Positions 16,450 through 24,822 of a stretch of 64,000 bases of DNA are shown here, piece after piece. A program made the position numbers and the translations under genes. Numbering within the stretch: position 1 is the first letter of the stretch; the number at the start of each line of letters is the position of its first letter. Where the stretch lies: NCBI RefSeq assembly GCF_002027705.1, contig NZ_MBTG01000007.1:52431-116430 (forward strand), given 5' to 3'. Source of the stretch: Paenibacillus ferrarius. Its GTDB lineage: Bacteria > Bacillota > Bacilli > Paenibacillales > NBRC-103111. Under the pieces are notes generated by a model, which did no database searches, was not told the DNA's origin, and saw only the letters and a program-made list of their open reading frames with translations.

Positions 16450-17652
16450 CTACTCCGGCGAAGCCGCAACGGTCGCAACTTTGGGGCCGCGGTATTTGAA
16501 AAAGAAGGCCACGCAGATTAACGCCAGGCCGTTGACGGCAAAAACAAGCGGGATGCCAATCCAGCCGCCCAAGAAGCCGCCGATAATCGGGCCGCTCATA
16601 GTCCCAAGCTGCGTAGCGGATTGATTTAAGCTAAACGCTCTGCCGCGAAAGCTGGAATCGGTGAATTTCACGATGAGTGCGTTTAGTGCTGGGTAGACCG
16701 CTGCAAAAAACAGCCCGTAGCTAAAGCGCAAAATACCAAAAGCCAGCAAATGATGGGTACCGAGCTGCAGCAGATTTCCTATTCCTCCGCCTAGAAGGCC
16801 GATGAACAGTGTTTTGGAGTAGGTGATTTTTTGCCCGAGCTTGCCCCATCTTGGAGCAGCGATAACGGTTGCGATGCCTACAGCCGAGAAGATAATGCCT
16901 GAGGTTAGCGAAGCTGAGCCCTGACTGCCGCCCATCTGCAGCACATAGATGGTCAGCAGCGGTTCGACAATCATAACGGAAGTCGCGACCAGCATCGTGA
17001 CACCCAATATCATCATGAATGGGCGATTATGCGCAGCTGACTTCAGATCATCGATGACGCCCGACCGCACTGCGGAGCGGTTGAAGTTGGTTTCCTTGGC
17101 ACCGAATAGTCCGATAAAGGCGGCAACTAATACGACGCATCCGGAGACTAAGAAGGATTCCCGATTGCCTACCCAGTGGCTGACGAAACCTCCGACCAGC
17201 GGACCGATTACACTGCCCGCGGCGCTTGCTGTTGACATCACACCCAGCGCGTAGCCTACTTCTTTTTCCGGCGTATTCGTGGCAACTAATGCAATCGAAG
17301 CTGGCACAAACCCGGCAAGCAAGCCCTGAAGAATCCGAACACCAAGAAACAAGTAAGGATCATGAACGAAAAATGTCGCAAAATACAGAACACTTAAGCT
17401 AAACCCCGAGCGGATCAACATCGGCTTACGCCCATACTTGTCCGCTAACGATCCCCAATAAGGAGCGATTAACGCACTGGCCAGAAAGGTGATGCCAAAG
17501 GTGATACCCGACCAGGCCTCCAGCCCTTTATCAATACCTAATTCCGTATGCAGAAAAATGGGTAAAAAAGGAATCGAAATGGTATAAGCCATCCCACAAA
17601 AAAATACACCGATCCATAATGTAATGAGATTTCGTTTCCAGGAAAATTCCAT
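16450..17652 (-). CDS. MFS family drug/multidrug efflux transporter
   Basis: A 400-residue, 12-helix major facilitator. The loop 2-3 motif GSLADKYGRKPMLIRSG and the motif C-like SAAGSVIGPLVGGFV in helix 5 point to a DHA1 drug:proton antiporter (MdtG/YfkF-like). ATG 17652 follows AGGAGG by 7 bp. Monocistronic. A 6-7-6 palindrome (17721-17739) lies upstream and may bind its regulator. Substrate unknown. Confidence 0.85.
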   Translation of the reverse strand: MEFSWKRNLITLWIGVFFCGMAYTISIPFLPIFLHTELGIDKGLEAWSGITFGITFLASALIAPYWGSLADKYGRKPMLIRSGFSLSVLYFATFFVHDPYLFLGVRILQGLLAGFVPASIALVATNTPEKEVGYALGVMSTASAAGSVIGPLVGGFVSHWVGNRESFLVSGCVVLVAAFIGLFGAKETNFNRSAVRSGVIDDLKSAAHNRPFMMILGVTMLVATSVMIVEPLLTIYVLQMGGSQGSASLTSGIIFSAVGIATVIAAPRWGKLGQKITYSKTLFIGLLGGGIGNLLQLGTHHLLAFGILRFSYGLFFAAVYPALNALIVKFTDSSFRGRAFSLNQSATQLGTMSGPIIGGFLGGWIGIPLVFAVNGLALICVAFFFKYRGPKVATVAASPE

Positions 17653-17720
17653 ATTGTTTACCTCCTGATGATGCTTCATGACTGGACTACCCTATGCGAA
17701 GTTCTCCCGACGACCACACT

Positions 17721-17739
17721 TGATAAGTTTATTTTATCA
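17721..17739. promoter_or_regulatory. Palindrome upstream of the MFS gene
   Basis: TGATAA, GTTTATT, TTATCA. AT-rich and 70 bp before the start codon; could be a MarR/TetR-type operator. AT-rich palindromes arise by chance, so weak. The rest of 17653-17937 holds only the next terminator. Confidence 0.3.
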
Positions 17740-17888
17740 TTTTTGTTGGAAGATTAGAAATTTAACATCACTAGGCAGCTTCTGAGCCCCAAAACTCACC
17801 ATGGAGAAGAAACGAAACCGTCCCCGTGTAAATACCGAAATTCAGCTAGTTCCAGACACACCCCTTATCCCTGGAAAACAAAAGAGAG

Positions 17889-17932
17889 GCTCGCTGCAAG
17901 TACACGACTCATGTACTTGCAGCGAACCCCCC
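17889..17932 (-). terminator. Terminator of the DJ-1-like gene
   Basis: CGCTGCAAGTACA (17892-17904), 7-nt loop, TGTACTTGCAGCG (17912-17924): perfect 13-bp stem. On the minus strand it is followed by CCTCTCTTTTGTTTT. Confidence 0.85.
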
Positions 17933-17937
17933 ATAGC

Positions 17938-18968
17938 TTATTGATTCCCGACGAGTCGTTCCCCCACTAACCGGGAGGCCGGCAGCACACTGGCCTTGGC
18001 GACACCTGTCATGCGACTGCCTTCGACCATCACCTCAAACTTTAAGTTCAAGCGCATCGGCTTCGTAACACGCTGCGACCAAGTCAGCTGATTCCCTCTT
18101 CGAACGGGATCTTTGAACACGGCAACCTCGCTGCCTTGCCGGGCTTCACCATATATGTGAGCATCGCGGGTCTGGATGTTGAGAGTAACAGACATTTTAC
18201 CCACGGGCGTAGAAATAGCGGCCTCCCACTCCCCATCAAACAGGTTGTCAGTGGTTGTATCCTTGCTTCCTTGATGTTGGCTATAAAGCTCGGGTCCGGC
18301 TGCAGAATCAGCCACAGCTGGCGCTTGCTGCACCACCGGAAGTCCCTGATTGCGCCACACTGTTCCCCGTCGCTCGAACTCAAAAAGCAATTCCACCGCG
18401 TGCGCGATACGCGGGCCAAGTTCTCGCTCAACCAAGTAGATCGCTACATCAAGACCTGACGTCACTCCCCCGCCTGTTACCAGATTGCCGTCATCGACGA
18501 CCCTTGCGGTGATCGGGATCGCCCCGGTCGCTCCCAGAACATCCATACCGAGATGATTCGTCACCGCATGTCGACCTTCCAATAATCCGCCCATCGCTAG
18601 CAGCAGTGAGCCTCCGCAGACCGTCGCAACTGTCAGATCCGATCGCTGCATAGCTTCTTTCATGCTTGGCGTCAGCTTGGTCTCCATCACCCGCCTCAGA
18701 ATGCTGGGCACCGTATGCTCACCCTCGCCTGCTACCTCACCGGATGCGCCAGGCACCAGAATGAGTCCCCCCTTTTCTGGATCAAGCCTTCCGCTGGCCG
18801 GATTTGCAGCCCGCCAATGCCGCTCGAAACAAGCCTAGCCCCTTCCGCCGTCACGAGTTCGACATGCAAATCTTCGCCTGTGTACATTTGGGCTGCACAA
18901 AATACTTCATAAGGGGCAATCGCATCAAGCAAATCAAAGCCATCAAATAATACGATTTGTATATGCAT
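17938..18968 (-). pseudogene. DJ-1/PfpI family protein with extra C-terminal domain, frameshifted
   Basis: Two adjoining reading frames make one gene. The first (18968-18732) starts IVLFDGFDLLDAIAPYEVF, the N-terminus of a DJ-1/PfpI domain, and ends early. The second carries LILVPGASGE, TVCGGSLLLAMGG (nucleophile Cys elbow) and VTGGGVTSGLDVAIYLVE. One added base in the C6/G6 tract at 18767-18772 restores a continuous protein (QKRGGLILVPGA). The last ~95 residues (GEWEAAISTPVGKMSVTL and on) are a small beta-rich domain of unknown role. Start ATG follows AGGAGAG. This is either a real mutation or a homopolymer reading error. Confidence 0.75.
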
Positions 18969-18987
18969 AGAAACTCTCCTTTACTGC

Positions 18988-19650
18988 TTATTGAACTGCC
19001 ACATTTGGAGCCTTGACGTACACAAACCGAATCACAATCTCTGCCAAAATGAAGTTAGTTAAAATCGCTCCATATACGCCCAGTGTATAGCTCAATTCAT
19101 AGGGCAGGCCCCCGCCTTTATGCAGAATATAGCTGAATAAATGAATGAAAAAGTTCGTGAAACAGAAAACATAGCTGCGAACCATCCACTTCCGGTGCTT
19201 GCTGACTTGCTTGCGTTTAATTTGCACAATGGCTGCAATGGTCATCGCGAACCAAACGATACTGACAAGGTTGAAGGGCAAGCTGCTCGCTTTGCCTCCT
19301 GTGCTGTAAGGCGCCATATAACCCGAGGTTAGAACGACCACGAACACAAAAATGACATATAAATAACCATTCACTCTATGAAGCTTGCGATATTTTCTTA
19401 AGAGTGTATTGGAGAAGTTGAATATCCCCGTGAGCATTGCCATACAAGCCGCAACAACATGGACGTGCATCACATTCAACCAAATCGGGAGGTTAATTGG
19501 GCGTTTCAAATTCATTTTATGGCTCAGAAAATCAACAGCCTGTGGATCGAAGAATAAATTCGTTAAAGTGACGTAAGCGATGTAAATTAAAGATGCTGTC
19601 AGGAGCAAGGGGTACAAGTAGCTCCTTTTCGATCTAGCCATTTTCGCCAT
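18988..19650 (-). CDS. DUF2306 membrane protein
   Basis: A 220-residue protein with about six or seven membrane helices. DUF2306 features: HVHVVAACMAMLTGIF, KLHRVNGYLYV and KHRKWMVRSY, all with conserved His. Function is unproven; the His pattern could suit haem or metal binding. It is 19 bp upstream of the DJ-1-like gene on the same strand, so probably one operon, and divergent from a TetR gene with a palindromic operator between them. Confidence 0.8.
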   Translation of the reverse strand: MAKMARSKRSYLYPLLLTASLIYIAYVTLTNLFFDPQAVDFLSHKMNLKRPINLPIWLNVMHVHVVAACMAMLTGIFNFSNTLLRKYRKLHRVNGYLYVIFVFVVVLTSGYMAPYSTGGKASSLPFNLVSIVWFAMTIAAIVQIKRKQVSKHRKWMVRSYVFCFTNFFIHLFSYILHKGGGLPYELSYTLGVYGAILTNFILAEIVIRFVYVKAPNVAVQ

Positions 19651-19697
19651 AGGAATCTCATCCTTTTCATTATAAATATTCTGTCATTCAAAATTAG

Positions 19698-19716
19698 AGA
19701 CCGAACCGTACGGTCT
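19698..19716. promoter_or_regulatory. TetR-type operator between DUF2306 and tetR
   Basis: AGACCG, 7 bp, CGGTCT, with the inner palindrome ACCGTACGGT (19705-19714). It lies 48 bp before the DUF2306 start and 93 bp before tetR, a typical place for a site that controls both. Confidence 0.7.
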
Positions 19717-19808
19717 TTTTTTATCGTACAACATTCTATGCTATGATTCACTTATAAAATGTTACAATATTATGAGAGTGTCAACGTCTCTGTGAAAGGA
19801 ACCTGCAA

Positions 19809-20399
19809 ATGCGTAAAGGTGAAATAACACGATTGCATATTATCATGAAATCCGCGGAGCTGTTCAATGAGAAAGGCTACGCAGGTTCAACCATACAAGA
19901 CATTATGGCAGCAACCGGCCTGACGAAGGGCGGGATTTATCGGAGCTTCGCGAACAAGGATGAGATTGCACTGGAAGCTTTTGCTTACGCTGGTCAAGTG
20001 CTCTGGGAACACTTTGCGTCAGCGGTTGAAGGAGCATCGACAGCTACGGACAAGGTGATTGCAATGTGCGATGTCTACAGCGATACCGTTCATAATCCTC
20101 CGATCAAAGGTGGGTGCCCTTTTCTGAATACAGCGATTGAAAGCGATCATTCCTATCCGATACTTCGTGACCGTGCCGTAGGAGCTTACGAGCAAATGTT
20201 GGCTTTCATCCAAGGCATTTTGCAAAAAGGGGTTGCCGACGCGGAATATCGAGCGGACATCGACACAGAGTCCCTCGCTTCCTTCATCTTCTCGTCGATC
20301 GAAGGCGGCATCATGGCAAGCCGATTGACCCGAGACAACAAGCATGTCAAGTATGCTAGAACAAATATTGAACATCTGCTTAACTCTTTCAAGATGTAA
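19809..20399 (+). CDS. TetR/AcrR family regulator
   Basis: A 196-residue repressor-type protein. The helix-turn-helix at residues about 8-52 contains AELFNEKGYAGSTIQDIM and TKGGIYRSFANKDEIA. The C-terminal domain has IKGGCPFLNTAIESD, the pattern of regulators of flavin or thiol-reactive enzymes in the YcdC/NemR-like group. Divergent from the DUF2306/DJ-1 operon, its likely target through the operator at 19698-19716. Confidence 0.88.
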   Translation: MRKGEITRLHIIMKSAELFNEKGYAGSTIQDIMAATGLTKGGIYRSFANKDEIALEAFAYAGQVLWEHFASAVEGASTATDKVIAMCDVYSDTVHNPPIKGGCPFLNTAIESDHSYPILRDRAVGAYEQMLAFIQGILQKGVADAEYRADIDTESLASFIFSSIEGGIMASRLTRDNKHVKYARTNIEHLLNSFKM

Positions 20400-20417
20400 A
20401 TTTATACTGTATTACAA

Positions 20418-20462
20418 GAACCCCGCTCTTCCTTGTTTTGACAAGGGATTCGGGGTCTTTTT
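20418..20462 (+). terminator. Terminator of the tetR gene
   Basis: ACCCCG .. CCTTG .. CAAGG .. CGGGGT followed by CTTTTT. Confidence 0.85.
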
Positions 20463-20589
20463 AGCATTAAGATGGCCTCGAGAAGCATACTCCAAAATTA
20501 TAAGTAGGCAAATGCAGGAAATAAGATGCTTATGGTAGAAACCATCAATGAATCTAGAGTCCTATGCATTAATCCGGAGGTAGTTCATC

Positions 20590-22797
20590 ATGTCCTTAGA
20601 CCATAGATTAGTTAATGAATCTTTATTCACGCAAGCTTTCAAGTACGCACCCATTGGCATGACTCTGGTTGATTTGAATGGACGCGTACTTAAATCAAAC
20701 CCTGCGATCTGCACGATATTAGGATACTCGGAAGCTGAATTAAACACGATGACCTTTCAGGAAATTACCCATCCGGAGGATCTGGAGCTAGATAATCACC
20801 ATCTGTTCGAGCTGCTTGCCTTCCAAAGAGATTCCTATCAGCTGGAGAAACGCTATTTTCATAAAGATGGACATCTCATTTGGGCTTTGCTAGCCGTTTC
20901 GCTCGTTGTGGATGAAGACAATACGCCTCAATTCTTTATTTCCCAAATCATTAATTTGACCGATCAAAAGCACGTGGAGAATCGCCTGAAAGAGAATGAG
21001 CGGCTTTTGCATGGCAAGGATCTTACGTTTCGGTCTATCGTCAATCAAAGCTTTGATTTCATTACGATTCATAGCCCAGAGGGCATCTATTTGGAGGTAT
21101 CTGCTTCCTGTCAGGCAGTCCTTGGATATACGCCCGAGGAGATGATCGGCCAATCCGGACTTGCTTTCATACACCCTGACGATTATGCTACCGCGCTTCA
21201 AGATTATCAAAAGGTTGTTCAAACCGGTAAATTTTCTAATCTTACCTATCGAATACGTAAAAAGGATGGCGAATACTTACATCTCGAAGCCGCAGGGATT
21301 ACCGTTAAGGATGCGGACACGGGGGAATTAAACGAAATCATTATCGTAACCAGGGACATTACGGAACGTATGCAGATGATGGCGAAATTAGAGGCAGCTC
21401 AGGCCTTATCTCTCCTTATTTCGGACAATGCGCTGGACATTATCACATTTGCTACGCCAGACTCCATGACGCGTTATATCTCTCCCGCTGTTCGCCGTTT
21501 GCTTGGTTATGAACCCGAGGAAATGATCGGAAAGATGATGACCGATTTATGGCATCCTAACGATCTCGAGGACTTTCTTCAGAGAGGTCTTTTTAACGAT
21601 GGCGACGTCGATATGTTTGAATGCCGTGTTCGTCATCAGCAAGGACATTATGTTTGGTTCGAAACGACGGTTAAAATGATTTGCGATGAACAAGGAAAAC
21701 TCTCACAAGTAGTCGGTGTGGGTAGGGATATCACCCTGCGTAAAAAAGCTGAAAATGAGCTGCGGGCAACAAAAGAAAAACTCGAATCCTTCATCAATCA
21801 TAATGTTGATCCAGTCATGATGATCAATACGGAATACGACGTGGTGAAAATTAATTTCGCTTTTGAAGCAACATTCGGATGGTCATCCCAGGAAATCGTC
21901 GGCATCAATGTATTTGACTTCCCCTTCATCCCTGATAAATCTAGGGCCGGTTGCCTCGAAGCGCTTGAACAACTGCAGCCCTATTGTCTCGAGACGGTTC
22001 GAAAGAAAAAAAATGGCGACGACCTCCCTGTTATGATCTCGTTATTTAGCATCCAAGATGAGACAGGGAAACCTATTGGCTGGGCTCTTACACTGAGAGA
22101 TTTAACTACCTCTAAGCAAGCGGAAGAATTATTAATCAACTCCGAAAAGCTGTCAATTGCTGGTCAACTCGCTGCAGGCATCGCCCATGAAATCCGCAAC
22201 CCTATTACAGCTATCAAAGGTTTTATGCAGCTTTTGAGATCCGGCAGGACCGAAAAGCCCATGTACTTTGATATCATTTCTTCGGAAATTGAACGCATCG
22301 AGATGATTCTAAGCGAGCTGTTAATCTTGGCTAAGCCTCAGCTCATTCATACCGAACGCAAGGATATTCAGATTCTTCTGCGTCAAGTCACAACACTGCT
22401 GGAATCGCAAGCGAATATGAACAACGTGCAAATCGTAACCGAATTTGAACCATGTGCCACTTACGTACTAGGTGATGAAAATCAATTGAAACAAGTGTGT
22501 ATCAATTTCATCAAAAATGCCATTGAAGCGATGCCGCATGGGGGCAAAATCCAGATTCAATTAAACCGTACCAACGTAGATACGATACTTTTGCGCTTCA
22601 TTGATCAAGGATGCGGAGTCCCTGAGCATATTCTGGCTAAGCTGGGACAGCCCTTCTTAACAACGAAGGAAACCGGAACTGGTCTCGGCTTCATGGTGAG
22701 CAAGAAGATCATTGAGAATCACAACGGCACAATCAAAGTTTCAAGTGTAGAAAATGAGGGTACTACCATAGAGGTCTGCCTCCCGGCGGCAAAATAA
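20590..22797 (+). CDS. Four-PAS-domain sensor histidine kinase, orphan
   Basis: A 735-residue cytosolic kinase without membrane helices. Four PAS domains lie at about 12-125, 146-260, 270-385 and 395-510 (ILGYSEAELNTM, VLGYTPEEMIGQ, LLGYEPEEMIGK, FGWSSQEIVG). HisKA has the phosphoacceptor in GIAHEIRNPITAIKG; the ATPase domain has NFIKNAIEAMP (N box), DQGCGVPE and GTGLGFMVSKK. No response regulator is adjacent. In Bacilli such kinases commonly feed the Spo0F phosphorelay for sporulation; that role is inferred. Ribosome site GGAGGT lies 8 bp upstream. Confidence 0.93.
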   Translation: MSLDHRLVNESLFTQAFKYAPIGMTLVDLNGRVLKSNPAICTILGYSEAELNTMTFQEITHPEDLELDNHHLFELLAFQRDSYQLEKRYFHKDGHLIWALLAVSLVVDEDNTPQFFISQIINLTDQKHVENRLKENERLLHGKDLTFRSIVNQSFDFITIHSPEGIYLEVSASCQAVLGYTPEEMIGQSGLAFIHPDDYATALQDYQKVVQTGKFSNLTYRIRKKDGEYLHLEAAGITVKDADTGELNEIIIVTRDITERMQMMAKLEAAQALSLLISDNALDIITFATPDSMTRYISPAVRRLLGYEPEEMIGKMMTDLWHPNDLEDFLQRGLFNDGDVDMFECRVRHQQGHYVWFETTVKMICDEQGKLSQVVGVGRDITLRKKAENELRATKEKLESFINHNVDPVMMINTEYDVVKINFAFEATFGWSSQEIVGINVFDFPFIPDKSRAGCLEALEQLQPYCLETVRKKKNGDDLPVMISLFSIQDETGKPIGWALTLRDLTTSKQAEELLINSEKLSIAGQLAAGIAHEIRNPITAIKGFMQLLRSGRTEKPMYFDIISSEIERIEMILSELLILAKPQLIHTERKDIQILLRQVTTLLESQANMNNVQIVTEFEPCATYVLGDENQLKQVCINFIKNAIEAMPHGGKIQIQLNRTNVDTILLRFIDQGCGVPEHILAKLGQPFLTTKETGTGLGFMVSKKIIENHNGTIKVSSVENEGTTIEVCLPAAK

Positions 22798-22881
22798 TTA
22801 AATACATTCGACAAATTTCACATCACATGTATAAAAAGCGGTAAAACTTCGGATTGTATAGGATGAATGCGAGGTGAAACC

Positions 22882-23088
22882 ATGTCTGACCAAGAGGAAT
22901 CTTCTTCAACCTACCCACGGAATATACGTGACTTACAAGTATTAAGCTCTATGAAGCCCAGTGAATGGACGGAGATTGAACTTCAATTCAATCATAGGGC
23001 TATGAGTGATTTATCTCCTTGGCTCAACGAGCAAGGCACGCACATCCATAGTCAAATCATTCACGAGCTTGAACGTCGTGGCGTCTGA
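22882..23088 (+). CDS. Small hypothetical protein
   Basis: A 68-residue acidic, soluble protein; no signal or membrane segment. ATG 22882 is supported by GCGAGGTGAAACC. Visible: RDLQVLSSMKPSEWTEIELQ and HIHSQIIHELERRG near the end, predicted mostly helical. Not recognised. It lies between the kinase and sodA, both same strand. Confidence 0.6.
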   Translation: MSDQEESSSTYPRNIRDLQVLSSMKPSEWTEIELQFNHRAMSDLSPWLNEQGTHIHSQIIHELERRGV

Positions 23089-23105
23089 CTTAGTAAACAT
23101 ACATG

Positions 23106-23134
23106 TTGCTTTATTATCGAAATTCCTTCATAAT
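23106..23134 (+). promoter_or_regulatory. SigA-type promoter for sodA
   Basis: TTGCTT (23106-23111), 17 bp, CATAAT (23129-23134), 39 bp before the sodA start. Confidence 0.5.
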
Positions 23135-23172
23135 GAAGTTGAAACTACATAATATTAGGAGGTATTTATACA

Positions 23173-23784
23173 ATGGCACATCAATTACCAGCTCTTCCGT
23201 ACGCAAACGATGCACTCGAGCCGCATATCGATGCAAAAACAATGGAAATTCACCACGACCGTCACCATAATGCTTATGTAACAAACTTGAATGCAGCTCT
23301 GGACAAACACCCAGCTTTGCACGAGAAATCCCTTAACGACCTAATCGCTGACCTGAACAGCCTTCCGGAAGATATCCGCACTGCCGTTCGCAACAACGGT
23401 GGCGGACACGCGAACCACTCCCTTTTCTGGGAAACAATCGCACCTAACGCAGGCGGAGCACCTACAGGCGCTTTGGCGGCAGCTATCGAGAGCGAGCTTG
23501 GCGGTTTTGAGAAATTCAAAGCTGACTTCGCTGCTGCAGCTACTACACGCTTTGGTTCCGGCTGGGCTTTCCTAGCTGTTGACAAAGACGGCAAATTGAA
23601 AGTATACAGCTTGCCGAACCAAGACAGCCCGATCTTCGAAGGCGAAACGCCGATCCTTGGTCTGGATGTTTGGGAGCATGCTTACTACCTGAACTACCAA
23701 AACAAACGCCCTGACTACATCGCAGCGTTCTGGAACGTTGTGAACTGGTCCGAAGTTGGCAAACGTTACGACGCAGCGAAATAA
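23173..23784 (+). CDS. sodA: Manganese/iron superoxide dismutase
   Basis: A 203-residue cytosolic enzyme that turns superoxide into hydrogen peroxide and oxygen. Metal ligands are visible: His in MEIHHDRHH, His in [11 protein letters not shown], and Asp/His in [18 protein letters not shown]. The Gly-Gly-His context and NNGGGHANH favour manganese. Ribosome site AGGAGGT lies 9 bp upstream. Single gene with strong promoter and terminator. Confidence 0.97.
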   Translation: MAHQLPALPYANDALEPHIDAKTMEIHHDRHHNAYVTNLNAALDKHPALHEKSLNDLIADLNSLPEDIRTAVRNNGGGHANHSLFWETIAPNAGGAPTGALAAAIESELGGFEKFKADFAAAATTRFGSGWAFLAVDKDGKLKVYSLPNQDSPIFEGETPILGLDVWEHAYYLNYQNKRPDYIAAFWNVVNWSEVGKRYDAAK

Positions 23785-23800
23785 GCATTAATTCCTATCT

Positions 23801-23847
23801 AAAAAGGGGCTGTCCCAAGTAGAATCTACTTGGCAGCTCCTTTTTTT
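23801..23847 (+). terminator. Terminator of sodA
   Basis: AAAAAGGGGCTG, CCAAGTAG, AAT, CTACTTGG, CAGCTCC, TTTTTTT. The CAAGTAG/CTACTTG core recurs in the 16.1-16.3 kb duplication. The rest of the 23785-24042 gap holds GGTTCAA-GAGA-TTGAACC (23929-23946) beside TATAAT (23921-23926), perhaps the promoter region of the next gene. Confidence 0.9.
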
Positions 23848-24042
23848 GTTTTCGAAGCTTGGGAGTGCGTCAAATACACGGATCAGAAGTTCTTTACGCA
23901 ATCGCTGGAAAGCTGTACGATATAATTAGGTTCAAGAGATTGAACCAACGGACTGAATGGATGGCGCCACCTTCAACATCAGGGCAGCCAAAATCGGCGA
24001 ACAACTGGTCGTTTACTAGGACCGAAACGAGATGAATGAACA

Positions 24043-24726
24043 ATGAAAACAATCATTTCTTTACTTCAAAATGTCCCCCTCTTCCAGCAGCTTACGGAAG
24101 ATGATTTACAGGGATTAGCGCCTTTATTTACAGAGAAAAAGGTGAAAAAAGGCAGTATTTTATTTTTTGAAGGCGATGACGGCGGGGAATTCTTCCTTAT
24201 TAAATCAGGTGTCATCAAGATCTACAGATTGGATGAAGCAAAAGAGATTATCCTTGCTTTGTTTCGAGATGGCGACTTCTTCGGAGAAATGTCCCTGATC
24301 GGCAGCGGGCATACCCGTTCAGCTACCGCAGAGACGCTGGAGCCTTGTACATTTTACATATTAAATCATGCCGTATTTGGCCAATACATGGAAAAGAGCC
24401 CGAAGCTCCTCTTAAAGCTTCTAGAAACAACGATGGGCAGGCTTCGCCAGGCGAATGAACAAATATATGATCTCACCTTCCTAGGCGTTCGTTCCCGCAT
24501 CATGAAAACCATCATCCGACTATCTGAGCAGCATGGTGTCCCCACTGCCGACGGCCTGTTGATTAACGTTAAACTTACCCATCAGCAAATTGCCAATATG
24601 GTAGGCACCGTGCGGGAGTCTGTCACGAAAGTGCTGCAAGAGCTGCTCGATGATGGGCTTATTCAAACGGATAAAAAATTGATCACCTTGCGAAATGTGG
24701 ATGCTATTAAAGCTGAAATTCGCTGA
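24043..24726 (+). CDS. Crp/Fnr family transcriptional regulator
   Basis: A 227-residue regulator. The cyclic-nucleotide-binding fold (about 10-125) has KKGSILFFEGDDGGEFF and GDFFGEMSLIGSGHTRSATA. The C-terminal winged helix (about 150-222) has LTHQQIANMVGTVRESVTKV, the recognition helix. There are no Cys residues of the FNR cluster type near the N-terminus, so it is not an oxygen-sensing FNR. Similar Firmicutes proteins respond to stress or nitrogen oxides; effector unknown. Ribosome site weak. Confidence 0.88.
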   Translation: MKTIISLLQNVPLFQQLTEDDLQGLAPLFTEKKVKKGSILFFEGDDGGEFFLIKSGVIKIYRLDEAKEIILALFRDGDFFGEMSLIGSGHTRSATAETLEPCTFYILNHAVFGQYMEKSPKLLLKLLETTMGRLRQANEQIYDLTFLGVRSRIMKTIIRLSEQHGVPTADGLLINVKLTHQQIANMVGTVRESVTKVLQELLDDGLIQTDKKLITLRNVDAIKAEIR

Positions 24727-24735
24727 GGATAAAAA

Positions 24736-24775
24736 GAAGAGCTGCCTTTGCATGCGTGCAACTGGGCAGCTTTTG
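24736..24775 (+). terminator. Terminator of the crp-like gene
   Basis: AGCTGCC .. GGGCAGCT then TTTTG. Confidence 0.75.
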
Positions 24776-24780
24776 TGCGC

Positions 24781-24811
24781 AAAAAAGAGCCCAGGACTAT
24801 GCCCCGAGCTC
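24781..24811 (-). terminator. Terminator of mutY
   Basis: On the minus strand GAGCTCGGG, loop, CCTGGGCTC (two wobble pairs) then six T. Confidence 0.7.
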
Positions 24812-24822
24812 CCCAAACCAAC

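Noticed and set aside
23848..24042. Possible insertion-sequence remnant or small RNA before the crp-like gene
   Set aside because: Apart from a 7-bp inverted repeat and a TATAAT box there is no transposase sequence and no terminator.
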